A program made the position numbers and the translations under genes. A stretch of 64,000 nt of DNA from an uncultured Clostridia bacterium. GTDB taxonomy: Bacteria > Bacillota > Clostridia > Christensenellales > Pumilibacteraceae. Below, piece after piece: positions 1 to 9,235 of the stretch. The stretch lies in assembly GCA_947066105.1 (NCBI GenBank), contig CAMSYM010000001.1:310001-374000 (forward strand), in the 5' to 3' direction. Each line of letters opens with the position of its first letter. Within the stretch, counting starts at the first letter, position 1. A model generated the notes under the pieces. The model did no database searches. It saw only the letters and a list, made by a program, of their open reading frames with translations, and was not told the DNA's origin.

Positions 1-435
1 ATCATGGGCATGTGGATCGTCAACCGTTTGCGCGACGAGCTTTGTCCCGACAAGCCTTTTTCGCAGATCGTCGCCGCCGCGCGCGACAGCGCGTTCGACG
101 GGTATGCCGACGTTAACGATGATTGTTTTCTTTCGCCCGAAAGCATGAAATATGCGTTCGATAAGCAGTTTGAAACCGCCGCCGTCACGCCGCAGACCGA
201 AGGCGATTATTTCCGTTGCGCGTTTACGAGCCTTGCCGTCGGGTATGAGAAGGCATTGGACGAATTGAAAAAGAACAGCGGTAAAGATTTCGATACTCTG
301 TATATAGTGGGCGGAGGCGCTAAGAACGGGTTGCTGAACGAGCTGACCGAGCGGTTTTGCAAGATCAGGGTAAAAGCGCTTCCAATCGAAGCTACGGCGA
401 TAGGGAATTTAAAAATACAGATCGGGAGACGATAA
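1..435 (+). CDS. rhaB: Rhamnulokinase, C-terminal part (gene begins before window)
   Basis: Partial ORF open at window start; contains IVGGGAKNGLLNELTERF sugar-kinase C-terminal motif; directly followed by rhaA. Confidence 0.85.
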   Translation: MMGMWIVNRLRDELCPDKPFSQIVAAARDSAFDGYADVNDDCFLSPESMKYAFDKQFETAAVTPQTEGDYFRCAFTSLAVGYEKALDELKKNSGKDFDTLYIVGGGAKNGLLNELTERFCKIRVKALPIEATAIGNLKIQIGRR

Positions 436-436
436 T

Positions 437-1669
437 ATGTACGAATACGCTAAAAAAAGCTATGCGGCTTACGGAGTAGATACCGAAGCCGCCATATCCG
501 AGCTTAAAGACATTCCCGTGTCGATCCATTGTTGGCAGGGCGACGATGTCGTCGGGCTTGACGGCGGCGGCGCGGCAAGCGGCGGGATACAGACGACGGG
601 CAATCATTTCGGCAGAGCAAGAAATTTCCAAGAGCTTAAAGCGGATATCGAAAAAGCGTTTTCGCTCATACCCGGAAAAAAACGCTTGAATTTGCACGCG
701 AGCTATGCCGTGGGCGCGAGCGTCGACCGCGACGAATACGGACCTAAGCATTTTGCCGAGTGGGTAAAGTTTGCTAAGGCGATAGGACTCGACGGGATCG
801 ATTTCAATCCGACGATGTTTTCGCATAAAAACGTAAAAGACGGTTTGACTTTATCTTCGCCCGACGGCGATATCCGAAAATTTTGGATAAAGCATTGTAT
901 AGCGTGCTTGCATATTTCCGAGTATTTGGCGGACGAATTCGGTAAGCCGTGTTTAATGAATATTTGGATACCCGACGGATATAAAGACGTGCCTGCCGAC
1001 AGGCTTACGCCGAGATTAAGGCTGAAAGAGAGCTTGGACGAAGTTCTTTCCTGCGGTTACGACAGAAATAAAGTAGTAGTCGCCGTGGAAAGTAAGGTAT
1101 TCGGGATCGGCGTGGAAAGCTACACGGTCGGCAACAACGAATTTTATCAAAACTACGCGGCAAATAACGGTATTTGCTGTTTGCTGGATAACGGACACTA
1201 CCATCCGCAGGAATACGTTTCGGACAAGATACCGTCGCTTTTGGCGTTTTACGATAAGGTCGCGTTACACGTTACGCGCGGAGTAAGATGGGACAGCGAT
1301 CACGTCGTGTTGTTCGAGGACGAGCTTAAAGAGATCGCAAAGGAGATCGTGCGTAACGATGCGACCAAAAAGGTGTTGATCGGCTTGGATTATTTCGACG
1401 CGAGCATCAACCGCTTGGCGGCGTGGATCGTCGGCGCGCGAAATATGCAAAAGGCGCTTTTATGGGCGTTGTTGCAACCGCACGCCAAGCTCAAAGCGTT
1501 ACAGGACGATGCGGATTTTACCGCGCTCATGGTGATCAACGAAGAGCTTAAAACTTTGCCGTTCGACGCCGTGTGGGCGGAATACTTAAAGCGTTTAGAT
1601 CAAAAGGGCGCGGAATGGTATAACGACGTTAAGGAATACGAAAAAACAGTCTTAAAGGAGCGAAAATAA
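437..1669 (+). CDS. rhaA: L-rhamnose isomerase
   Basis: 410 aa; SIHCWQGDDVVGLDG...GGIQTTGNHFGRARN typical of RhaA; operon context. Confidence 0.96.
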   Translation: MYEYAKKSYAAYGVDTEAAISELKDIPVSIHCWQGDDVVGLDGGGAASGGIQTTGNHFGRARNFQELKADIEKAFSLIPGKKRLNLHASYAVGASVDRDEYGPKHFAEWVKFAKAIGLDGIDFNPTMFSHKNVKDGLTLSSPDGDIRKFWIKHCIACLHISEYLADEFGKPCLMNIWIPDGYKDVPADRLTPRLRLKESLDEVLSCGYDRNKVVVAVESKVFGIGVESYTVGNNEFYQNYAANNGICCLLDNGHYHPQEYVSDKIPSLLAFYDKVALHVTRGVRWDSDHVVLFEDELKEIAKEIVRNDATKKVLIGLDYFDASINRLAAWIVGARNMQKALLWALLQPHAKLKALQDDADFTALMVINEELKTLPFDAVWAEYLKRLDQKGAEWYNDVKEYEKTVLKERK

Positions 1670-1670
1670 A

Positions 1671-2819
1671 ATGGCAAACAGATTCATCTTGAATGAAACT
1701 TCTTACTTCGGGAGCGGAGCAAGAAAAGAGCTTAAAAACGAAATAGCGCGGCGCGGCTTTAAGAAAGCGTTTATCGTTGCGGATAAAGACCTTGTAAAGT
1801 TCGGCACGGTCGACATGGTAACAAGCGAGCTTGCGGGAACGCCTTATGTGATTTTTTCGGAGTTCAAGGCAAACCCGACCGTAAAAAACGTCAAAGACGG
1901 CGTTGCGGCGTTTAACGTATCGGGCGCGGATCTTATTGTCGCGATCGGAGGCGGCTCGGCTATCGACACGGCTAAGGGGATCGCTATCGTTGCGAACAAT
2001 CCCGAATTTTCCGATATCGTATCGCTCGAAGGCGTTGCCGACACCAAGTTTAAATGCGTTCCGATCATCGCGTTACCCACCACTGCGGGAACGGCGGCGG
2101 AGGTCACTATCAACTATGTCATAACCGACGAAAATACGGGCAGGAAAATGGTGTGCGTCGATCCTAACGATATACCTGTGCTTGCCGTCGTGGACGCCGA
2201 GCTAATGGCTACTATGCCCAAAGGCTTGACCGCCGCAACGGGCATGGACGCGCTCACGCACGCCATAGAAGGATATATAACAAAAAGCGCATGGGCGCTT
2301 TCGGATATGTTCGAGCTTAAAGCGATAGAGCTCATTTCGCAAAACCTGCGTGCGGCGACGGCGAACGGCAAGGATATGACTGCTCGCGAAAATATGGCGC
2401 TTGCGCAGTATGTTGCGGGAATGGCGTTCTCCAACGTCGGACTCGGTTGCGTACACTCGATGGCGCATCCGCTCGGCGCGAGATTCGACATTGCGCACGG
2501 CGTAGCTAACGCGTTATTGTTGCCCGTCGTTATGGAATTCAACATGCCTGCGGCGATCGATAAATATTGCGAAATAGCAAAGGCGATGGGCGTGGATATC
2601 AACGGAATGACCGAAGAACAGGGCGCGAAAGCGGCTGTGGAAGCGGTGAAAAAGCTTTCGCTCGATCTGAATATCCCGCAAACGTTGAGAGAAATCAATA
2701 TACCGAAGGACGCGTTGACGCAGCTTGCAAAGGACGCGTTTGCAGATGTATGCACGGGCGGCAATCCGAGAGAGATCACCGAAGCGGATATTCTCGAACT
2801 TTACAAAAAAGCGTATTGA
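1671..2819 (+). CDS. fucO: Lactaldehyde reductase / iron-containing alcohol dehydrogenase
   Basis: 382 aa; GGGSAIDTAKGIAI and GMDALTHAIEGY...AHPLGARFDIAHGVANA motifs of Fe-ADH family; between rhaA and rhaD. Confidence 0.93.
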   Translation: MANRFILNETSYFGSGARKELKNEIARRGFKKAFIVADKDLVKFGTVDMVTSELAGTPYVIFSEFKANPTVKNVKDGVAAFNVSGADLIVAIGGGSAIDTAKGIAIVANNPEFSDIVSLEGVADTKFKCVPIIALPTTAGTAAEVTINYVITDENTGRKMVCVDPNDIPVLAVVDAELMATMPKGLTAATGMDALTHAIEGYITKSAWALSDMFELKAIELISQNLRAATANGKDMTARENMALAQYVAGMAFSNVGLGCVHSMAHPLGARFDIAHGVANALLLPVVMEFNMPAAIDKYCEIAKAMGVDINGMTEEQGAKAAVEAVKKLSLDLNIPQTLREINIPKDALTQLAKDAFADVCTGGNPREITEADILELYKKAY

Positions 2820-2829
2820 GGAGCGTATA

Positions 2830-3651
2830 ATGGCACAAAGTTTGACAAAAATACCGTTCGTCGACGAATTGGCGGCGATAGCGGACAATATGTACAGGCT
2901 CGGTTGGGACGAGCGTAACGGCGGCAATATAAGCTATTTGATCCCCGAAAAAGAAGTTGCCGAATACATAGACGTAACAAACGTGATGAGAACTATCCCG
3001 CTCGGTTTCGACGCGGTAGAACTTGTCGGCAAATACTTTTTGGTAACGGGAACGGGCAAATATTTCAAAAACGTAAAAGGCGATCCAAAAACCAATCTCG
3101 GATTGTTCCGTATCGCAAAAGACGGGGCGACGGCGGAGCTTTTATGGGGATATGTCGACGGCGGCAAATTTACGAGCGAATTGCCCGCACACCTTATGAG
3201 CCATATCGCGCGATTGAACGTCGATCCGCAAAACAGAGTGGTGATGCATACGCATCCTACCAATCTGCTCGCAATGACATACGTCCACGAACTCGATACT
3301 AAAAAGTTTACGCATACGCTATGGCAAATGAGTACCGAATGTATCGTCGTTTTCCCCGACGGCGTTGAAGTGTTGCCGTGGATGTTGTGCGGAACTAACG
3401 AGATAGGCGTTGCCACCGCGGAAAAAATGCGCGATGCGCGAGTGGTCGTTTGGGCGTTGCACGGCATATACGGCGCGGGAAAAACGCTCGACGAAACGTT
3501 CGGGCTTATAGAAACGGTAGAAAAAGCGTCCGAAATTTATATCAAAACGGCGCACCTGCCGAGATCGAACACAATAAAAGACGAACAGCTTGTCGAGCTT
3601 GCCAAGCATTTTAATTGCAATTACCGCAAAGAATTTCTCGATATCGAATAA
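2830..3651 (+). CDS. rhaD: Rhamnulose-1-phosphate aldolase
   Basis: Start MAQSLTKIPFVDELAAIADNMYRLGWDERNGGNISYL; class II aldolase family; HTHPTNLLAM metal-binding motif. The longer ORF (2725) overlaps fucO. Confidence 0.94.
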   Translation: MAQSLTKIPFVDELAAIADNMYRLGWDERNGGNISYLIPEKEVAEYIDVTNVMRTIPLGFDAVELVGKYFLVTGTGKYFKNVKGDPKTNLGLFRIAKDGATAELLWGYVDGGKFTSELPAHLMSHIARLNVDPQNRVVMHTHPTNLLAMTYVHELDTKKFTHTLWQMSTECIVVFPDGVEVLPWMLCGTNEIGVATAEKMRDARVVVWALHGIYGAGKTLDETFGLIETVEKASEIYIKTAHLPRSNTIKDEQLVELAKHFNCNYRKEFLDIE

Positions 3652-3671
3652 CTTTGCCACGGCATGGACCG

Positions 3672-3709
3672 AGAGATCGCGTTATGATAGAAGCGATCTC
3701 TTATTTTTT
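3672..3709 (+). terminator. Intrinsic terminator of the rha operon
   Basis: AGAGATCGC-N12-GCGATCTCT followed by TATTTTTTA. Confidence 0.85.
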
Positions 3710-3778
3710 ATTGCTATATTTTGTTACGGGCGCAAAAAGCGTTTTGCTTTTCGTAAGAGTGAAATCTGTCGTTAGGCA

Positions 3779-3807
3779 TTGACAAAAAGCGTCCGATTTG
3801 TTATAAT
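3779..3807 (+). promoter_or_regulatory. SigmaA-type promoter, perfect consensus
   Basis: TTGACA (3779-3784) - 17 nt - TATAAT (3802-3807). Confidence 0.75.
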
Positions 3808-3889
3808 GCAAAAGTACCGAAAATGTTGACGTTTCGAATGTCATGCAAAATACTATCGCACAAATTTGACGCAACCGTGTTCGAAACGC

Positions 3890-3917
3890 TTGACTTTTTT
3901 CGGGGGGGGGGTATGCT
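3890..3917 (+). promoter_or_regulatory. Putative second promoter with G10 tract in the spacer
   Basis: TTGACT (3890-3895), 16-nt spacer TTTTTCGGGGGGGGGG, TATGCT (3912-3917). Confidence 0.5.
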
Positions 3918-3966
3918 ATTGTATAATCAATACGCATAAACGTTTTTATCGATCAAGGAGATATGT

Positions 3967-4698
3967 ATGCTCGAAATCAAAAATGTGTCCATGGCTTATG
4001 CCAACGGAAAAGTCAAGGCGGTCGACGATCTGTCGTTTTCGCTCGACGCGGGCGAGATATTCGGTTTTCTCGGCGCTAACGGCGCGGGAAAAACCACTAC
4101 CATCAAAATGGCGACGGGTATTTTGCCTATTAGATCGGGGAGCATTTCGATATGCGGTCACGACATAACGAAAGATCCGATAGCGGCGAAGCGAAGCTTC
4201 GGATTCGTTCCCGATTCGCCGATAATTTTCGACAAATATACAGGTCGGGAATATATCGATTTTATGGCGGATATTTACGGCGTATCCAAGCAGGAACGCG
4301 AGCGCGTTACGAGCGATCTTTTGAAACGTTTTTCGCTCGAAGATGCGTTCGATAAGCGTATAAGCGGGTATTCGCACGGCATGAAGCAGAAGATAGCCAT
4401 AATCGGCGCGCTCATACACAGCCCGTCTTTATGGATATTGGACGAGCCGATGATGGGACTCGATCCGCCGTCCGCGTTCGCGCTCAAAGAGTTGATGCGC
4501 GAACATCGCGATGCGGGAAAAACGGTGTTCTTTTCGACGCATGTGCTTGACGTCGCCGAAAAGCTGTGCGACCGCGTGGCTATAATAAACAAGGGCAGGC
4601 TCGTGCTTTGCGGAAATATGGACGAGATCAAGCGCGCGCAGGGCGACGAGAGTCTCGAAGAGATATTCATGTCTGTGGCGGGCGGTAGCGATGAATAA
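3967..4698 (+). CDS. ABC transporter ATP-binding protein
   Basis: Walker A GANGAGKTT, signature YSHGMKQK, Walker B LWILDEPMMGLDP. Confidence 0.95.
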   Translation: MLEIKNVSMAYANGKVKAVDDLSFSLDAGEIFGFLGANGAGKTTTIKMATGILPIRSGSISICGHDITKDPIAAKRSFGFVPDSPIIFDKYTGREYIDFMADIYGVSKQERERVTSDLLKRFSLEDAFDKRISGYSHGMKQKIAIIGALIHSPSLWILDEPMMGLDPPSAFALKELMREHRDAGKTVFFSTHVLDVAEKLCDRVAIINKGRLVLCGNMDEIKRAQGDESLEEIFMSVAGGSDE

Positions 4699-6364
4699 CT
4701 ATTTTATCGTTTTAAAAGCGCTGTTCAAAAATAAATTCAGATTTGCCGACAATGCGTCCAAGCGCAAAAAGTACGGATTTATCGCGTTGTTGGGCATATC
4801 GTATTTAGCCGTGATGGCAATGTTTATAGGCATGATCGTTGCTCTCGGCGACACGATAGCCGATTTCGAAATATTTCGGTTTATCGTGGTTTACGGCATT
4901 TTGCTCACAGCCGCGCTCGTCGTGTTGATTTTCGGCGTTATCAATCTTATAACCACGCTGTATTTGTGCAAAGATACCGATTTCTTTTCGATGTTGCCGA
5001 TCAAATCGTCGACGGTATTTGCCGCTAAGGTTTCGTACGTATATATTTCGGAAGCCGTTATCGTCGGCGCGATATTATTGCCGCTGTTGATCGCTTTCGG
5101 GATAGTCTGCCATATGTGGGTGTGGTTTTACGTTATAACCGTTTTGGCGGTACTTATATTTCCGGCATTGCCGCTCGTGCTTGCGGCGATAATCGCCATA
5201 CCCGTCATGTATCTTGCGTCAAAGCTGAAAAACCGCTCGGTAGTGTCGTTGATATTTTATATAATACTGTTCGGCGGATTGTTCGGAGCATACTTGTATT
5301 TTCTTAACGTGTCTACCGATTTCTCTGATATAGACGAAAGTTACGTGACGTCGATAGTCGATTCGCTGATAGTCATGCTGTACGTATTTTATCCGTTTAC
5401 CGCGCTCGCTTTGGCGGCAAACGGTTTACCGACGTACGGTTTGAGCGCAGGCGCGGCGTCTGCGGCTAACTTCGGTATATTCGTCGGCAGTTCGGTCGTG
5501 CTGATATTTATCGCGTTGCTTTGCGCGCGGTTCATGTATTCGCAGTCTGCGAAAGCCAATAACCAAACGGACAATTCCAATGTCAAGCACGGCAAATTCA
5601 AAGCTTCGGGAATGACAAAGGCGTTGATGAAACGCGAGTTCATAGGCACTTTGCGCACTACTCAGGTCGCATTTCAGTGCTATGCCGTGGTCGTACTGCC
5701 GATCATTTTCGCGATAGCAATGGGCATTATGTCGCGTAATATGTCCGCGCTCATAAACGGATCGGGCAATGCTTTTTATGCGGAATATTATAACGTCTTT
5801 TTCGGTCTGACGGGCATATGCGCCGTTTCTATGATGTTCGGCACGCTCGGAAACGCCGCGGCTACTACGTTCTCGCGCGAAGGCAGTGCGATCGCAACGC
5901 TTAAAGTTTTACCGGTTTCGGCTAAACAGGTAGTCAAAGCCAAAGTCTGCGCTTGGTTGTGCGTAGCGTTGCCTGCCGCGATAATATCCGTCGTCGTGTT
6001 TAATGCGATCAACTTCGATCTCGAAATGTTCTTGTTATCGATCTTTTCGCTTATCCCGCTTGCGGGTGCGTTCGTGTTGTTCGGGGCGCTGTGGGATCTG
6101 CGATCGCCCAAGATAAAATGGGTAGATCCCATACAGGCGGTAAAGCATAACGGACATGTGGTCATAGGACAACTTCTTTGCATGGCGGGCGGCGTTGCGG
6201 CGCTCATCGTCACGATGCTCGTAGGCAATTTGGCTATCGTTTCCGCACAAACGCTCAAAACCGTTGTGTGGTGCGTTATTTATGCGACGCTCGCCGTTTT
6301 CGTCGTTGTCGATGTCGTGATGTTGCGCAACGTGGAAAAGTGTTACGGCAGGATAGAGATATAA
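4691..6364 (+). CDS. ABC transporter permease (large multi-TM ABC exporter subunit)
   Basis: 557 aa with many hydrophobic segments; overlaps upstream ATPase gene by 8 bp. Confidence 0.85.
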   Translation: MNNYFIVLKALFKNKFRFADNASKRKKYGFIALLGISYLAVMAMFIGMIVALGDTIADFEIFRFIVVYGILLTAALVVLIFGVINLITTLYLCKDTDFFSMLPIKSSTVFAAKVSYVYISEAVIVGAILLPLLIAFGIVCHMWVWFYVITVLAVLIFPALPLVLAAIIAIPVMYLASKLKNRSVVSLIFYIILFGGLFGAYLYFLNVSTDFSDIDESYVTSIVDSLIVMLYVFYPFTALALAANGLPTYGLSAGAASAANFGIFVGSSVVLIFIALLCARFMYSQSAKANNQTDNSNVKHGKFKASGMTKALMKREFIGTLRTTQVAFQCYAVVVLPIIFAIAMGIMSRNMSALINGSGNAFYAEYYNVFFGLTGICAVSMMFGTLGNAAATTFSREGSAIATLKVLPVSAKQVVKAKVCAWLCVALPAAIISVVVFNAINFDLEMFLLSIFSLIPLAGAFVLFGALWDLRSPKIKWVDPIQAVKHNGHVVIGQLLCMAGGVAALIVTMLVGNLAIVSAQTLKTVVWCVIYATLAVFVVVDVVMLRNVEKCYGRIEI

Positions 6365-6378
6365 ATTTCAAAAAACTA

Positions 6379-6407
6379 TTGCAATACGGTAAATATTGTG
6401 GTATAGT
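6379..6407 (+). promoter_or_regulatory. SigmaA-type promoter upstream of dCMP deaminase gene
   Basis: TTGCAA-17-TATAGT. Confidence 0.65.
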
Positions 6408-6442
6408 ATATCGAGACTTAAAACAAAAGCAGGTAGTATTAA

Positions 6443-6895
6443 ATGGATAAATGGGATGCGCGCTTCATGGAAATAGCGCATACGGTCGCAACTTGGTCGA
6501 GTTGCTTTCAGGATAACCGTCAGGTCGGCGCAGTCATAGCCAAAAACAAGCGTATAATGACGACCGGCTATAACGGCGCAAGCTCCGGCATTAAAAGCTG
6601 TAAGGAAAAGGGCGAGTGCTTGCGGCGCAAGCTCGGCATACCTTCGGGTACGCGTCACGAGCTGTGCTACGCTACGCATGCGGAGCAAAACGCCATAATA
6701 CAAGCGGCGCGCATGGGGATATGTATCGACGGCGCGACGCTGTATTGCACGCATCAGCCATGCGCTATCTGCACGAAAATGATAATCAACAGCGGAATTA
6801 CGCGCGTCGTTTACGACGAGGGCTATCCCGATGATTTTTCGTTGGAGCTGTTTGAAGAAGCGGGCGTAAAAGTGGAAAAATTCAGCCGCGGTTAA
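6443..6895 (+). CDS. Deoxycytidylate (dCMP) deaminase family protein, ComEB-like
   Basis: HAEQNAI ... CTHQPCAICTKM zinc-dependent deaminase motifs. Confidence 0.9.
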   Translation: MDKWDARFMEIAHTVATWSSCFQDNRQVGAVIAKNKRIMTTGYNGASSGIKSCKEKGECLRRKLGIPSGTRHELCYATHAEQNAIIQAARMGICIDGATLYCTHQPCAICTKMIINSGITRVVYDEGYPDDFSLELFEEAGVKVEKFSRG

Positions 6896-6963
6896 ACCGT
6901 GTCTGTCGATGATTTTACTAAACATACAGTTTCGATACCGTATTCGATTTCAATATTGCTCTA

Positions 6964-7003
6964 ATGCGCCGTGCGGAAATAACCGTGCGGCGCATATTTG
7001 TTG
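6964..7003 (+). terminator. Probable intrinsic terminator after dCMP deaminase gene
   Basis: ATGCGCCG...CGGCGCAT inverted repeat followed by TATTTGTT. Confidence 0.55.
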
Positions 7004-7065
7004 CGATATTCGTCAAACATAGTATCCGTCGGAAAAAAATTTTCCGAAAATTTTTCGCAAAACGC

Positions 7066-7094
7066 TTGACAAAGCTTTTACCGCATAATATAAT
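7066..7094 (+). promoter_or_regulatory. SigmaA promoter of the ctsR-mcsA-mcsB-clpC operon, perfect consensus
   Basis: TTGACA (7066-7071) - 17 nt - TATAAT (7089-7094). Confidence 0.85.
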
Positions 7095-7104
7095 ATGATC
7101 AAAG

Positions 7105-7121
7105 TTTGACTTTCTTTGACT
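7105..7121 (-). promoter_or_regulatory. CtsR operator (heptad direct repeat)
   Basis: + strand TTTGACT-TTC-TTTGACT; on - strand AGTCAAA-GAA-AGTCAAA, matching RGTCAAA-NAN-RGTCAAA; just downstream of the ctsR promoter -10. Confidence 0.88.
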
Positions 7122-7188
7122 ATTGACTTACGACGATTGCAAGTAAAAAGAAGGCGAGCTTATAATAATTCAAAGGAGGCGGCGAGCC

Positions 7189-7659
7189 GTGACGGTAAGC
7201 GATATAATAGAACGGTTTTTGTTGGACACCTTGGGCGACGAGCTGTCGGTCAATTTCAACCGCAACGAGCTTGCGACGTATTTTTCGGTCGCGCCGAGCC
7301 AAATAAATTACGTCCTTTCAACGCGGTTCACGCCCGAACGCGGGTATATAATAGAGAGTCGACGGGGCGGAGGCGGGTCGATCACGTTGATACGCGTAAA
7401 CGAAGATGCGGACGACGTGTTGCTCGGTTATATCGACAAAACGCTTTCGGACGGAATAGAATACGTAAAGGCGTGTCAGATAATCGAGCGGTTGACGGTA
7501 GACGGTGTTTTTTCCAAAAACGAAGCGCAACTGATAAAGGCGGCGATATCGGACAAAGCATTGATCGCTCCGACGGTAGCAAAAAGCAGACTACGCGGGT
7601 CGATACTGAAAAACGTATTGCTCGAAACGCTTAAAATTCACGAAAACGACGACGAATAG
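7189..7659 (+). CDS. ctsR: Transcriptional repressor CtsR
   Basis: MTVSDIIERFLLDTLG...FNRNELATYFSVAPSQINYVLSTRFTPERGYIIESRRGGGGSI; followed by mcsA/mcsB/clpC. Confidence 0.96.
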   Translation: MTVSDIIERFLLDTLGDELSVNFNRNELATYFSVAPSQINYVLSTRFTPERGYIIESRRGGGGSITLIRVNEDADDVLLGYIDKTLSDGIEYVKACQIIERLTVDGVFSKNEAQLIKAAISDKALIAPTVAKSRLRGSILKNVLLETLKIHENDDE

Positions 7660-7668
7660 AGGTGTCAT

Positions 7669-8187
7669 ATGAAGTGCATGAAATGCGGAACAAACGAAGC
7701 GACCGTGCATACGTATTTATCGGTCGACGGACATATGCAAAAGACCGATCTGTGCGAAAACTGCGCAAAAGCGCTTAATATCGCCGCAGGATTCGGCGAG
7801 TACGGGTTATTCGATAAGATATTCGGCGGTTCGCCCATGGGGTTGTTGCCGGGGCTGTTCAAGCTGTTCGACACACCGACGACGCAGGCTTTATCTTGTC
7901 CGACGTGTAAAACTACGGGCGAAGAATTCGTTAAAACCGGGTTTGTCGGGTGTCCCGATTGCTACAAGGTATTCGAGCCGTTGATAGTGCAAACTGTCAA
8001 AAAGCTTCAACAATCCGACAGACACGTGGGCAAAACTCCCGACGGAGCGATAGACGTTGCGGCGGAAGAGATGCGACTTAAAGCCGAGTTGCAGGCGGCG
8101 ATAGACTGTAACGATTACGCAAAGCTCGGCGAGCTAAGCGAAAAGTTGAAAATGTTGGTAGGCAATAAACGCGGCGGAGATATGTGA
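7669..8187 (+). CDS. mcsA: McsA, activator of protein arginine kinase
   Basis: Paired CxxC motifs (CMKCGTNEA, CENCA, CPTCKTT, CPDCYKVF) and C-terminal UvrB/C-like coiled coil. Confidence 0.93.
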   Translation: MKCMKCGTNEATVHTYLSVDGHMQKTDLCENCAKALNIAAGFGEYGLFDKIFGGSPMGLLPGLFKLFDTPTTQALSCPTCKTTGEEFVKTGFVGCPDCYKVFEPLIVQTVKKLQQSDRHVGKTPDGAIDVAAEEMRLKAELQAAIDCNDYAKLGELSEKLKMLVGNKRGGDM

Positions 8188-8188
8188 T

Positions 8189-9190
8189 ATGGGCAACGAC
8201 AATATAATCGTATCTACAAGAATACGGCTTGCGCGCAACGTGAACGGTTTGCCGTTTCCGCACAAGCTCGCGGAACAACCCGCGCGGCAGATCGTCGACA
8301 GCGTGGAAAAAGCGTTATCGCCGATAGATCGGTTCACGCGCTATGACATGTCGGGAATATCGCAGCTCGAAAGCACGCTGTTGCGCGAAAAACACTTGGT
8401 AAGTCCCGATCTCGTAAAGGAATGTCCGTACGGCGCGGCGCTTATAAGCGCGGACGAAAACGTTTCTGTCATGGTCAACGAGGAAGACCATATACGCGAA
8501 CAGGTGATCTTGTCGGGGTTGTCGCTCGACCAAGCCTACGACAGGATAAACAGAATAGACGATATTCTTTCCAAAAAAGTGGATTTCGCGTTTGACGGCA
8601 GGTACGGGTATTTGACCGCTTGCGCGACAAACGTCGGCACGGGCATGCGCGCGTCTGTGATGATGTTTTTGCCGGCGTTGACTATCAATAACATGATAGA
8701 AAGTTGTATAAACGACGTCGGACGACTGAATATGACCGTTCGCGGCGTGTACGGCGAGGGCAGTAAGGCGGAAGGCTATTTGTATCAAATAAGCAATCAG
8801 CATACGCTCGGCTTAAAGGAAAGCGAAATTTTGGATTCCGTCAAGGCTGCGATAAATCATATAGCCGAAGCGGAACTGCATGCGCGAAAGCTGTTGATGC
8901 GCGACGAAAGCGAGCTTAAAGACAGGATATTACGCGCGTGGGGCATCGTTACCAATGCATACAAGCTATCAACCGCCGAAGCGATGCAACTGCTGGCGAT
9001 GATCCGCTTGGGCGGGTATTACGGTTACTTTGCGATAAAGGACTACGACGATTTTCAACGGTTAGTCACCGACTGTCAGCCCGCAAGCATACTTCGGCGC
9101 GGCGGCGCGGCGGATGCGGACGGACGCGACGTACTGCGCGCGCGCTATGTTTCTTCCGCGCTCGGCGGGCTGTGTGTAAAAAAGATATGA
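8189..9190 (+). CDS. mcsB: Protein arginine kinase McsB
   Basis: IIVSTRIRLARN start; phosphagen-kinase-like domain; C-terminal RDVLRA matches the RDxxRA pArg-binding motif. Confidence 0.95.
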   Translation: MGNDNIIVSTRIRLARNVNGLPFPHKLAEQPARQIVDSVEKALSPIDRFTRYDMSGISQLESTLLREKHLVSPDLVKECPYGAALISADENVSVMVNEEDHIREQVILSGLSLDQAYDRINRIDDILSKKVDFAFDGRYGYLTACATNVGTGMRASVMMFLPALTINNMIESCINDVGRLNMTVRGVYGEGSKAEGYLYQISNQHTLGLKESEILDSVKAAINHIAEAELHARKLLMRDESELKDRILRAWGIVTNAYKLSTAEAMQLLAMIRLGGYYGYFAIKDYDDFQRLVTDCQPASILRRGGAADADGRDVLRARYVSSALGGLCVKKI

Positions 9191-9235
9191 TAAGTAAAAA
9201 ATCGATAAACATAAACGATCAAGGAGGTTTACGTT

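Noticed and set aside
3922-3927. TATAAT at 3922-3927 as the -10 partner of TTGACT at 3890
   Set aside because: Spacing would be 26 nt, too long for sigmaA; TATGCT at 3912 with a 16-nt spacer fits better, although TATAAT could act with another upstream element.
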